From Thermoflexales bacterium (GTDB lineage Bacteria; Chloroflexota; Anaerolineae; Fen-1058), in contig JAUQXD010001447.1 of the NCBI GenBank assembly GCA_030834835.1, forward strand, positions 1 to 11,504: 11,504 nucleotides of DNA, written 5' to 3'. The position numbers were made by a program, and so were the translations under genes. Each line of letters starts with the position of its first letter. Within the stretch, counting starts at the first letter, position 1. This document shows, one piece after another, positions 1 to 6,180 of the stretch. Under the pieces are notes generated by a model. The model did no database searches and was not told where the DNA came from. It was given only the letters and a program-made list of their open reading frames with translations.

Positions 1-244
1 AGTTGTCTTTCAAGCGTTCATACAGCGCCAGCACCATGATGACCAGCGTGATGGCCGATCCCCAATAGCTGATCAAGTTCCACACGTACACGATGCCCTG
101 ATTTTCAGACAGGAACTTCAAATACTGTTCCGGCGCGGCGTCCAACAGGGGAAAGATCAAGGTGAAGCCCAAGACCATGCCCACGATATATGCTGCGGCG
201 TGAAGCAGTGCCGCCATGCCGCCAAATTTTTGTAAAGTTTTCAT
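1..244 (-). CDS. Partial membrane protein, DUF4386-like (3' end outside window)
   Basis: The first 81 codons run off the left edge of the window. The ATG at 242-244 is preceded by a good ribosome binding site (AAGGAG, about 6 bases upstream). The protein begins MKTLQKFGGMAALLHAAAYI. Two hydrophobic segments are visible, at about residues 9-34 and 52-73, so it is an integral membrane protein. The style (short N-terminus, then membrane helix, an extracytoplasmic stretch, second helix, ALYERLK) resembles the N-terminus of DUF4386-type proteins, of which two others lie in this window, but the missing C-terminal half carries most of the family signature. It is the last visible gene of the operon headed by the small-protein gene at 952-1236, 55 bases after the broken membrane gene. 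Function unknown. Confidence 0.7.
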   Translation of the reverse strand, partial: MKTLQKFGGMAALLHAAAYIVGMVLGFTLIFPLLDAAPEQYLKFLSENQGIVYVWNLISYWGSAITLVIMVLALYERLKDN

Positions 245-299
245 TTCTGTCTCCTTTTTGAACGATAGTGTGTTTTGTTTCATTGAGATTTTGCCCAAT

Positions 300-919
300 C
301 TAGTGTTTTGAAAAGCTAACAAAGTGGCTTAGTGTTGATGAAATAGAATAGACAGCGAGACCGATTGCGATTAGGATAAATGACCATATTGCAACGGGTC
401 CGACAATCTGTTGCATTACGTAGAAATCACCTCTAATGCCAGAAAGAAAACCAACAGGTTCACATACAAAGTCCATTGCAGGCCTGAGGCACAGAAGCAT
501 GAAAGCCAGGCCAATAAAAAAGGATTTCTAGAAGAACCTCGCCTAAAGACAAATGCCGCTACAACAAAACAGACAATGTCCAGCATGTATGGGAAGGCGG
601 AAATCGTTAATTGTTGCCAACTTTGAGTAACTCCACTTGGTGTGATCCATGCACCTCCGAATTCGCCCAACCAGAATCTTGGAATGAGTTTGTACTCTAT
701 GACTTTGCCTCCAACTTAATAAGTGCCAGCGGCATGACTCAACTCATGTAAGGGCGCATAAGCAAAATACCAAAGGACGGGGATGATCACGAGAGCTGGA
801 ATAACCTTGCGCAATGGCCAGTTTCCCTTGAGGTATAAGATAAGCAAAGGCATGACGACGACAAGTAAGATTTCACACGTGGTTAGTGGATAGTTTTGCA
901 TGGGTTGATAGTGTTGCAT
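300..919 (-). pseudogene. Broken membrane HExxH (HELSH) protein, possibly M50-like
   Basis: Three open pieces join into one protein of about 206 residues. It starts at the ATG at 917-919 with a ribosome binding site (GGAG) upstream. Residues 1-67 include two membrane helices and end in HELSHAAGTY, an HExxH zinc-metallopeptidase-type motif beside a helix, as in site-2-protease-like membrane peptidases. An in-frame TAA at 716-718 follows at once, and the same frame then continues as VGGKVIEYKLIPRFWLGEFG. A second lesion lies at the six-A run 516-521 (T run on the coding strand): one extra base there joins RRGSSRNPF to FIGLAFMLLCLRP, and that frame runs to the stop at 300-302 with two more helices. 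I saw no second metal-ligand motif of the NxxPxxxLDG kind, so catalytic function is uncertain. The gene is more AT-rich than its neighbours. It lies 32 bases after the small-protein gene and probably shares its transcript. Either a decaying gene or two sequence errors. Confidence 0.78.
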
Positions 920-951
920 GGTTAGTCTCCTAGGAATGGCGAATTGTTTGC

Positions 952-1236
952 CTATTTGCGGCCCAACATCAGTTGGGGAATAGTAGTCGGAGGCCCAAGT
1001 TCGACAGGACTGACCGAGACCAACGGCAAACCTAAATCGCGTACTTTTTTGAGCAAGCCGTGCAACGCCGCCTGATCGATCACCGGGCAGGTGAGTCGTG
1101 TCGTGCCGTCTTCTGCCAGATCGATAGCCGTCTCACCGAACCACCCGGCCCACCGATCGGGCAAGTGACCCTTCAGGCGAATCTCGTAGATCGCCGGTTC
1201 ATCTTGAATAGGCTTGCTGGGCTGGGTATCGCTCAC
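952..1236 (-). CDS. Small conserved protein of unknown function, cassette A copy (94 aa)
   Basis: Starts with GTG at 1234-1236, with GGAAGG about 6 bases upstream. It is a soluble protein without signal peptide or membrane helix. Its core is shared with the product at 6944-7216: an N-terminal strand (YEIRLKG), a W..WF segment, an acidic/Gly turn (AEDGTTRLT), then DQAALHGLLKKVRDLGLPLVSV, nearly identical in the paralogue. From memory, similar small proteins of unknown function occur in many bacteria; I know no assigned activity. It sits directly downstream of regulator A, beyond a terminator, so it is likely transcribed from its own promoter under the repeat sites at 1280-1323. It heads an operon with the broken HELSH gene (32 bases away) and the membrane protein at 1-244. 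The C-terminal tail (PPTTIPQLMLGRK) differs from the paralogue. No motif for nucleotide or metal binding was seen. Confidence 0.85.
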   Translation of the reverse strand: MSDTQPSKPIQDEPAIYEIRLKGHLPDRWAGWFGETAIDLAEDGTTRLTCPVIDQAALHGLLKKVRDLGLPLVSVSPVELGPPTTIPQLMLGRK

Positions 1237-1265
1237 GAGTCGCCTTCCGTTCTGTCTTCGAGTTC

Positions 1266-1295
1266 AGAATACCAACGAAGGTGGTGAGCCGTCAT
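1266..1295 (-). promoter_or_regulatory. Candidate promoter of the 94-aa gene
   Basis: On the minus strand ATGACG (1290-1295, four of six matches to TTGACA) is separated by 18 bases from TATTCT (1266-1271). A transcript would start near 1259, giving a leader of about 22 bases that includes the ribosome binding site. The match is only moderate, but a promoter is needed here because a strong terminator separates this gene from regulator A. The repeat sites lie at and just upstream of the -35, the usual place for an activator. Confidence 0.45.
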
Positions 1296-1323
1296 CACCA
1301 CATGTGGTGATTGAGGTGGTGAT
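1280..1323. promoter_or_regulatory. Operator-like array: direct repeats and an 18-bp perfect palindrome
   Basis: The heptamer GTGGTGA occurs on the plus strand at 1281-1287, 1304-1310 and 1316-1322, and inverted (TCACCAC) at 1295-1301. Positions 1294-1311 form a perfect palindrome, ATCACCACATGTGGTGAT. The pair GTGGTG-ATTGAG-GTGGTG (1304-1321) has a 12-base period and has a counterpart with matching substitutions at 7277-7294. The array sits 43 to 86 bases upstream of the GTG start, at about -45 to -63 for the main pair if transcription starts near 1259. The natural candidate to bind it is the adjacent regulator A; this is inference from location. Confidence 0.65.
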
Positions 1324-1346
1324 TTATCCAGCGGGGGTCGCGAGGA

Positions 1347-1375
1347 AAACAAAAAGCCCCGGCAGTGCCAGGGCC
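1347..1375 (-). terminator. Intrinsic terminator of regulator A
   Basis: On the minus strand the stem GCCCTGGC / GCCGGGGC (1367-1374 and 1356-1363, eight pairs including one G-T) closes a three-base loop and is followed directly by TTTTTGTTT (1347-1355). It lies 21 bases after the stop codon of regulator A. It separates the regulator transcript from the 94-aa gene operon. Confidence 0.9.
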
Positions 1376-1395
1376 TGATGGTGTTCGCCTGTTCG

Positions 1396-4140
1396 TTACA
1401 ACAACTCGAGTTCTTCTGCGCGGCGGATGGCCGCCCGGCGGTTATTCGCCCCGAGTTTGCTGTAGATGTTTTTGGTGTGAGTCCGCACCGTGTTCAGCGA
1501 TACGCTGAGTCTGCGGGCGATTTCCGGGCCGCTCAACTCTGTGCCCAGCAGCCTGAGCACGTCCAGTTCACGTTCGCTCAAAGGCTCCACCAAAGGATGA
1601 AGGATCAGGGATGAAGGATGAATTTCCTCTACCCCAAAGGCAGCAAGCAATTTATGGACATACGTCTTCCGCCTTCCGCCTTCTGCCTTCATCCTTATCA
1701 ATAGATCTGCCATGGGTAGGTCCTCGTCCACAAAGACCCGGACATAGCCTTCTGATTCAGCCAGCGCTAGGGCGCGTTCCAACGAGTCGAGCGCGTGCGG
1801 CAAATCACTCTGCGCCTGATGTGCGAGCGCCTGCAACATCAAGATTTCGATCACGCTCCCGTTTCGTCCGCCTGCTTCGGCCGCTTGCAATAGTCGTTGC
1901 AGTAGTTTCAGTGCGGCTCGCAGGACGTCATCGACTCGATCGGTCTTATACTCGGCGATGAGCACGCGGGCTAATGTGAGATGATCGAACTCACTCAGGT
2001 AACTTAGGTCATCATCGGGGGATAGGTGCTGTTCGCGCACCCATGACCGGGCTTCGGTCAATTGGCCTTGCCTGATCCACAACCGCGCCTTCAACGCAGC
2101 GATGGGCCGATCGGGTAGTGGACTGCGCACGTACTGGCGCTCCGCTTCATCCAACAAAGCAAGCGCATTTACTAAATCGCCTTGAACTTCCTTCATGCGC
2201 GCTTGAGCAACACTCAGGCGCTGCGGCCAACCCGTTAGCGAGCCTCGCTCGCCCAACTGCTGAGCGGTCTGCAAGTACTGTGCCGCGGCTTCGAGCTGGC
2301 CTTGTTCACAAAGCACTTCGCTGAGACCCCGATACAGATCCGACACGCCAAGAAAGAACGGCATACCCCGATTCAGCGCCAGTTGCAGTGAGTGCTGATA
2401 GGCACTGACGACTTCACGGAGACGGCCTTGTGCCAGCTGGATGTTCGCCAAGACAAAGGTGATGCCGATGGCGTTGGCGAGATCGTCGGCCTGCCACATC
2501 ATCGTCTGGAAATCGAGAAAATATCGCTCGGCCGCGGATAATTCGCCGTCGGCATATTCAGCCATCCCCAGCAGCGCGGTGGCCTGGGTGCGCCGGATGA
2601 GATCACCCTCAGGGACAAGTGCCAGCGTCTGACGTGCGTACACTTTGGTGCCCGATATATCCCCCAGAGCCAAAGCACGATAGGCTCGAGCACCCGCGAT
2701 CGAGGCGGGCAATGATCGAAACTCGGCTTCATCCACCACCACCATTTGCGCACACGAATTCTCGCGCGGTTCCAGCCAGCTTTCGGCCTCACGCAACCAC
2801 ACCTCGCTCGCTTCCAACTCACCACTGTTCAGTAGGGCCCAGGCATAGCCGAGGCAGATCACCGGGTGAACGCGGATCAGATCATCGGGCAGCGCCTTCG
2901 CCCAACCCAGCCACGTAGCGGATTGGTAACTGATATCCATGGACAGCCACGCCCGCTCGATCAGTTCCGCCGCTCGATCGAAATCTTTGGCGGCCAACGC
3001 ATGGCAGATGGCCTCGGCGGGCAGATCATGCTGCTCGTACCAGGCGCTCGCCCGCCGATGGAGCTCAGACACCCGATCGGCTTGCTGCTCCCGCAAGTGC
3101 GCTTGCAGCACCTCGGCGAAGAGATGGTGATAGCGATACCACTGGCGCTGATCGTCAAGCGGGATGACGAAGAGGTTGCCGCGCTCCAAAGTGTCCAACA
3201 TCGCTTTGCCATCTTCTCGATCGGTGATGACGTTGCATAACGGTCCGCTCAACCGATCGAGAATGGACGTTTGCAGCAAGAAGTTGCGGACAGGTTCGGG
3301 CTGGCGCTGCAAGACCTCTTCAATCAGATAGTCCAACACAAAGCGGTGACTGCCCGTGAACGATTCGATAAATCTGGCGGCGTCTGGCTGGCCCTGCATG
3401 GAAATCGCGGCCAATTGCAGACCCGCGATCCAACCCTCGGTACGGTCTTCCAACGCGGCGATGTCTTCCACTGCAAGGTCCAACCCCATCACCCGATTGA
3501 GAAACTCGGCGGCTTCCGCGGGCGTGAACCGCAAGTCAGCGGCGCGCAGTTCGGTCAACTGACCCCGCACGCGCAAACGAGCCAGCGGGCGTGCTGGATC
3601 TTCTCGGGTGGCGATGACCAGGTGCAGCTGAGGTGGTAAATGTTCGATGAAAAAGATCAACGCCTCGTCGATCGGCTGTGACTCGATCACATGATAATCA
3701 TCAAGGACGAGCACAACATCGCCCAGTGTAGTGAGGTCGTTCAACAGTGCTGTCAGCAGCACATCGCTGGGCGGCGGCTGCGATGATTGAAGCGCCGCTA
3801 GCGTTGCTTTGCCGATTTGCGGCGCGATCGTCTGCAGGGCGGCGACGAGATAATTCAGGAAACGAGCGGGAGCATTATCGCCTTCGTCCAGCGACAACCA
3901 GGCGACCCTCACCTCCGCACTGCATACGCCCTCTCCCATTGGGAGAGGGGAAGGGGTGAGGGCGCTGATCCATTCGCTAACCAGCGTGGTCTTGCCAAAG
4001 CCGGCGGCGGCAGAGATGAGGATCACGCCCGGTGTGCGCTGTAGACCCGCGTTCAACCGCTCAATCAATCGGGCGCGATGAACAACGTTGGGCCGCGGGT
4101 GAGGGACATACAATTTTGTGGCTAGAATCGGCGCGGACAT
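1396..4140 (-). CDS. MalT-type ATP-dependent LuxR-family transcriptional regulator A
   Basis: Large STAND-class regulator of 914 residues (E. coli MalT is 901), expected to bind ATP and an inducer, oligomerise and activate promoters. I place the start at MSAPILATKLYVP (ATG 4138-4140). A longer in-frame start at 4167 would overlap the TATAAT box. Domains: P-loop AAGFGKTT at about 45-52; Walker B VVLVLDDYH at about 142-150; winged-helix and arm region with WYRYHHLF at about 345; a long alpha-helical TPR-like sensor up to about 800; a repeat-derived linker of about 35 residues; and a LuxR/NarL helix-turn-helix in the last 65 residues (PLSERELDVLRLL, then NTVRTHTKNIYSKLG). Residues 61-77 (LTPSPLPMGEGVCSAEV) come from an inserted palindromic DNA element between Walker A and the conserved VAWLSLDEGDN. 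The gene is intact, ends in a terminator, and precedes the small-protein operon it may control. The inducer is unknown. Confidence 0.93.
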   Translation of the reverse strand: MSAPILATKLYVPHPRPNVVHRARLIERLNAGLQRTPGVILISAAAGFGKTTLVSEWISALTPSPLPMGEGVCSAEVRVAWLSLDEGDNAPARFLNYLVAALQTIAPQIGKATLAALQSSQPPPSDVLLTALLNDLTTLGDVVLVLDDYHVIESQPIDEALIFFIEHLPPQLHLVIATREDPARPLARLRVRGQLTELRAADLRFTPAEAAEFLNRVMGLDLAVEDIAALEDRTEGWIAGLQLAAISMQGQPDAARFIESFTGSHRFVLDYLIEEVLQRQPEPVRNFLLQTSILDRLSGPLCNVITDREDGKAMLDTLERGNLFVIPLDDQRQWYRYHHLFAEVLQAHLREQQADRVSELHRRASAWYEQHDLPAEAICHALAAKDFDRAAELIERAWLSMDISYQSATWLGWAKALPDDLIRVHPVICLGYAWALLNSGELEASEVWLREAESWLEPRENSCAQMVVVDEAEFRSLPASIAGARAYRALALGDISGTKVYARQTLALVPEGDLIRRTQATALLGMAEYADGELSAAERYFLDFQTMMWQADDLANAIGITFVLANIQLAQGRLREVVSAYQHSLQLALNRGMPFFLGVSDLYRGLSEVLCEQGQLEAAAQYLQTAQQLGERGSLTGWPQRLSVAQARMKEVQGDLVNALALLDEAERQYVRSPLPDRPIAALKARLWIRQGQLTEARSWVREQHLSPDDDLSYLSEFDHLTLARVLIAEYKTDRVDDVLRAALKLLQRLLQAAEAGGRNGSVIEILMLQALAHQAQSDLPHALDSLERALALAESEGYVRVFVDEDLPMADLLIRMKAEGGRRKTYVHKLLAAFGVEEIHPSSLILHPLVEPLSERELDVLRLLGTELSGPEIARRLSVSLNTVRTHTKNIYSKLGANNRRAAIRRAEELELL
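1593..1696. repeat. Inverted pair of AAGGATGAAGG-type repeats inside regulator A linker
   Basis: Plus-strand arms AAGGATGAAGGATC...GGATGAAGGATGAA (1593-1622) and CTTCCGCCTTCCGCC...CCTTCATCCTT (about 1665-1696) are low-complexity and roughly inverted to each other. They translate in frame as EIHPSSLILHP and MKAEGGRRK on either side of a short conserved segment (HKLLAAF), between the sensor and the DNA-binding domain. The same repeat family occurs at 9095-9165 in regulator B but at a different place in the gene, so at least one of the insertions came after the duplication. Confidence 0.75.
3904..3962. repeat. Palindromic CCCTCACCCC-type element inside regulator A ATPase domain
   Basis: A C-rich/G-rich element with a perfect inner hairpin CCCTCTCCC-ATT-GGGAGAGGG (3929-3949) and outer halves ACCCTCACC / GGGGTGAGGG. 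It is read in frame as LTPSPLPMGEGVCSAEV between the P-loop and the conserved VAWLSLDEGDN. It sits at the same protein position as the related element at 9877-9928 in regulator B. Its interior has partly diverged from a regular palindrome (CTCCGCACTGCATACG), suggesting it is the more decayed copy. Confidence 0.8.
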
Positions 4141-4146
4141 ACGCCC

Positions 4147-4175
4147 ATTATAGAACACGCCCCACAATTCAAGAA
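4147..4175 (-). promoter_or_regulatory. Promoter of regulator A, predicted leaderless
   Basis: Perfect -10 TATAAT (4147-4152) with TTCTTG (4170-4175) 17 bases upstream as a weak -35. Only six bases separate TATAAT from the ATG at 4138-4140, so transcription should start at or next to the start codon; there is no ribosome binding site. The -10, -35 and spacer are identical at 10123-10151 upstream of regulator B. Confidence 0.7.
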
Positions 4176-4202
4176 GCGCCCCAACGAAGAGCAGGGCACT
4201 TC
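4173..4202 (-). other. Conserved RNA hairpin upstream of regulator A (copy A)
   Basis: Read on the minus strand, a ten-pair stem GAAGTGCCCT / GGGGCGCTTC closes a ten-base loop (GCTCTTCGTT). Two pairs are G-U, so all ten form only in RNA made from the minus strand; on the plus strand two would be C-A mismatches. The matching hairpin at 10149-10178 keeps pairing despite five stem differences. No strong U tract follows, so it may be a weak terminator, a 3'-end stabiliser of the upstream transcript, or overlap promoter control, since it runs into the -35 of regulator A. Confidence 0.6.
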
Positions 4203-4205
4203 ACG

Positions 4206-4229
4206 TCATACCGTGATGACGACAAATTG
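4206..4229 (-). pseudogene. Remnant of an oxidoreductase 3' end (last codons, VVITV and stop)
   Basis: On the minus strand this short piece reads QFVVITV then TGA, the same last residues as the intact MDR oxidoreductase at 10182-11102 (NVVITV, TGA). The surrounding 84 bases (4141-4224) match 10117-10200 without gaps, at 74 of 84 positions by my count, and the match ends within these codons. It is therefore best read as the edge of a duplicated segment, left 10 bases beyond the aminotransferase stop. It is not an expressed gene. Confidence 0.7.
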
Positions 4230-4239
4230 CTCCCCGCTT

Positions 4240-6180
4240 CTATTGGAATTGCGCATAAACTCGCCGGGCCGCAGCCCTGGCGAAATCAGCCATCGGCTGT
4301 TGGATAGCGTGCCTGTTTGCTCCGACTTGAGGCTGCCGGGCGATTTTGTCCAGCACTTCGATCAATGTATCAACATCCTCGGCGTTGTTCTCAAGGCCCA
4401 GGCTGATTCGGGTGAGGCCCGGCAGTGCGAGTTGAGGGAACAGCGTTAAGATCACGCCCTGAAATTGTTCCAACAGCGGTGGAATATTGAGCAGATGCTT
4501 GACCAATAGATGCGCGCAGTGACAACCGGAGCGCACCCCAATCCCGCCGCGCTCGGCCAGTTCGGCAGCCACCCGATTGGCCATGAGACCCTCGACGCGA
4601 AAGACGATGACGCCGCCCTTGCGACCGAACTGTGGCGCGTGTGGATCATTGATCCCGTAGATCGTGATGCCCGGGATCTGCTTCAGCCCCCGCAGCGCCC
4701 GCGCGGTCAAAGCCTGCTCTTCTGCCTGAATCACAGCGAAGCCGATGCGCTGCAGCAGCACCAGCGCCTTGCCCAACGCGGCGATGCCGCCGACATTTTC
4801 GTCGCCAGACGATCGAATCAGTTCCAGATCGGTGGGGCTAAAATGAAGCAGCCCTTTTCGAACCATCAGTACCCCGGTGCCGAATGGCGCGTACGCCTTA
4901 TGAGCCGAGAAGGCGAGATAGTCGATCCCGCACGCTTCCACCTCAACCTTGCGATGAGCGACCAGTTGCGCGGCATCCACCAGCAGGCGTGCTCCATAGC
5001 GATGCGCGATGCGGCTGATCTCAGCCAGATCGTTGCACACGCCGAGCACATTCGATGCGCCGCTGATCGCGATCAGTTTGATGCGCTGCTGGCCGTGTTC
5101 GCCCTGCTGGTTGTATGAACTCAAGAGCGAGTCCAGCTCATCCAGATTCACAAGGCCGTCGGCATCCACACCCAATCGGATGTGAGAGAAACCGCGCAGG
5201 GTACGCCACGGCAGTTCATTCGAGTTGTGTTCGAGGATCGTGTTCACTACCACCGGCTTGATGTCTCGCTCGGATTCGTGGCGCAGGCTCTCGGCCACCA
5301 GATTGATGGCTTCCGTGGTGTTGGTCGTGAAGATCACATCGTAGGCCTTCAGCGGCGCGCCCAACACTTCGGCGCAGATCGACCTGGTCTCATGAATGAT
5401 CTGTTGTTGGATGTGACGCGGCTGTCGCCACGTCTGACGAACTGCGTTCCAGACTGGCGCGAAGGTGGGCGTGCTCGCGCCGTTGTCGAGATTGATAAAG
5501 AGCCGCTCACCGTCGGTCGTGGGCACGCGCAGGCCGCGCCCGATCAGGGTCTGCCGCAGTTCAGCCAACAGTGCCAGCCCGGAGAAGTCCTTCAATTCAT
5601 CGTCGTGCAGAATTTCAGACGGCGTGCGCTCTTCAGCCGCCGCATTCGTGAAGGCATCTTTGCCAGACTGTTGAATCAACTGCAGTGCTCGGGCAAACGC
5701 GATAACATTGATGATAGCCGGCGTGCCTGCTTCAAACTTATCCGGCGATCGCGCCCAGATAACCCAGCGGGGTGAAACCAGGCGCGCTGTTCCGCCGCCA
5801 GTCTGGAAAGGAACTCCGCCAGGCAGCGCGTGGCGATCGATCGCCAATGCTCTCACGCCCAACGGCAAACCGATATCCTCGCTGGACAGGCCGTGATAGT
5901 TCTGCGGCTTGAGTTGCGCCTTTAGCAGCTCGGCTCGGCGGGGCGTGCAAAAAACGATCGTGTAGCGGTCTTTGCCCAGCCCCAAATAATCCAGCACGAT
6001 GTCTCTGGCCTGCTCGTACAACTGCGTCGTCACCAGCGAATTGTGCCCGCTGCCACGATGGACATTGGAATAAGTCTCCAACGCGGCTTGCACGCTTTGC
6101 TCCAGTTCGGTAAATGCGTCTGCTGTCTGGAAATCAAGCACTTCTAGCACTTCGTAGTCTGTGCATACACTGGCGTTCAT
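4240..6180 (-). CDS. Class V aminotransferase / cysteine-desulfurase-like protein with an extra N-terminal half-domain
   Basis: A PLP-dependent fold-type I protein of 646 residues, where single-domain SufS/CsdA-type relatives have about 400. The C-terminal part (about 225-620) looks complete: LDNGASTPTF near 231-240, LEHNSNELPW with the PLP-stacking His (about 318), VDAAQ with the PLP-nitrogen Asp (about 402), SAHKAYAPFG with the Schiff-base Lys (about 428), and RSGCHCAHLL (about 550-559) with a Cys where SufS has its persulfide Cys. Residues 1-220 look like a second, shortened class V unit: an N-lobe-like start (ETYSNVHRG, 35-43) goes quickly to GGGTARLVSPRWVIWA and FEAGTPAIINVIAF (149-162), segments that normally follow the active-site lysine, which is absent here. 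ATG at 6178-6180 overlaps the stop of the DUF4386 gene (ATGA), with AGGAG seven bases upstream, so translation is probably coupled. Substrate is uncertain: cysteine desulfurase, selenocysteine lyase or another class V reaction. Confidence 0.85.
   Translation of the reverse strand: MNASVCTDYEVLEVLDFQTADAFTELEQSVQAALETYSNVHRGSGHNSLVTTQLYEQARDIVLDYLGLGKDRYTIVFCTPRRAELLKAQLKPQNYHGLSSEDIGLPLGVRALAIDRHALPGGVPFQTGGGTARLVSPRWVIWARSPDKFEAGTPAIINVIAFARALQLIQQSGKDAFTNAAAEERTPSEILHDDELKDFSGLALLAELRQTLIGRGLRVPTTDGERLFINLDNGASTPTFAPVWNAVRQTWRQPRHIQQQIIHETRSICAEVLGAPLKAYDVIFTTNTTEAINLVAESLRHESERDIKPVVVNTILEHNSNELPWRTLRGFSHIRLGVDADGLVNLDELDSLLSSYNQQGEHGQQRIKLIAISGASNVLGVCNDLAEISRIAHRYGARLLVDAAQLVAHRKVEVEACGIDYLAFSAHKAYAPFGTGVLMVRKGLLHFSPTDLELIRSSGDENVGGIAALGKALVLLQRIGFAVIQAEEQALTARALRGLKQIPGITIYGINDPHAPQFGRKGGVIVFRVEGLMANRVAAELAERGGIGVRSGCHCAHLLVKHLLNIPPLLEQFQGVILTLFPQLALPGLTRISLGLENNAEDVDTLIEVLDKIARQPQVGANRHAIQQPMADFARAAARRVYAQFQ

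Noticed and set aside
716..718. Recoding of the in-frame TAA as an amino acid
   Set aside because: TAA is not a selenocysteine or pyrrolysine codon, no recoding signal is visible, other genes here also stop at TAA, and a second lesion follows, so decay or error is simpler.
4141..4167. N-terminal extension MWGVFYNG(R/S) on both regulators as real coding sequence
   Set aside because: It overlaps a perfect TATAAT conserved in both copies, and MSAPILATKLY is a typical N-terminus for this family.
4510..5118. Plus-strand open frames of 100-200 codons opposite the aminotransferase, regulators and oxidoreductase
   Set aside because: They mirror well-supported minus-strand genes, lack recognisable domains or ribosome binding sites, and arise from GC-rich codon use.
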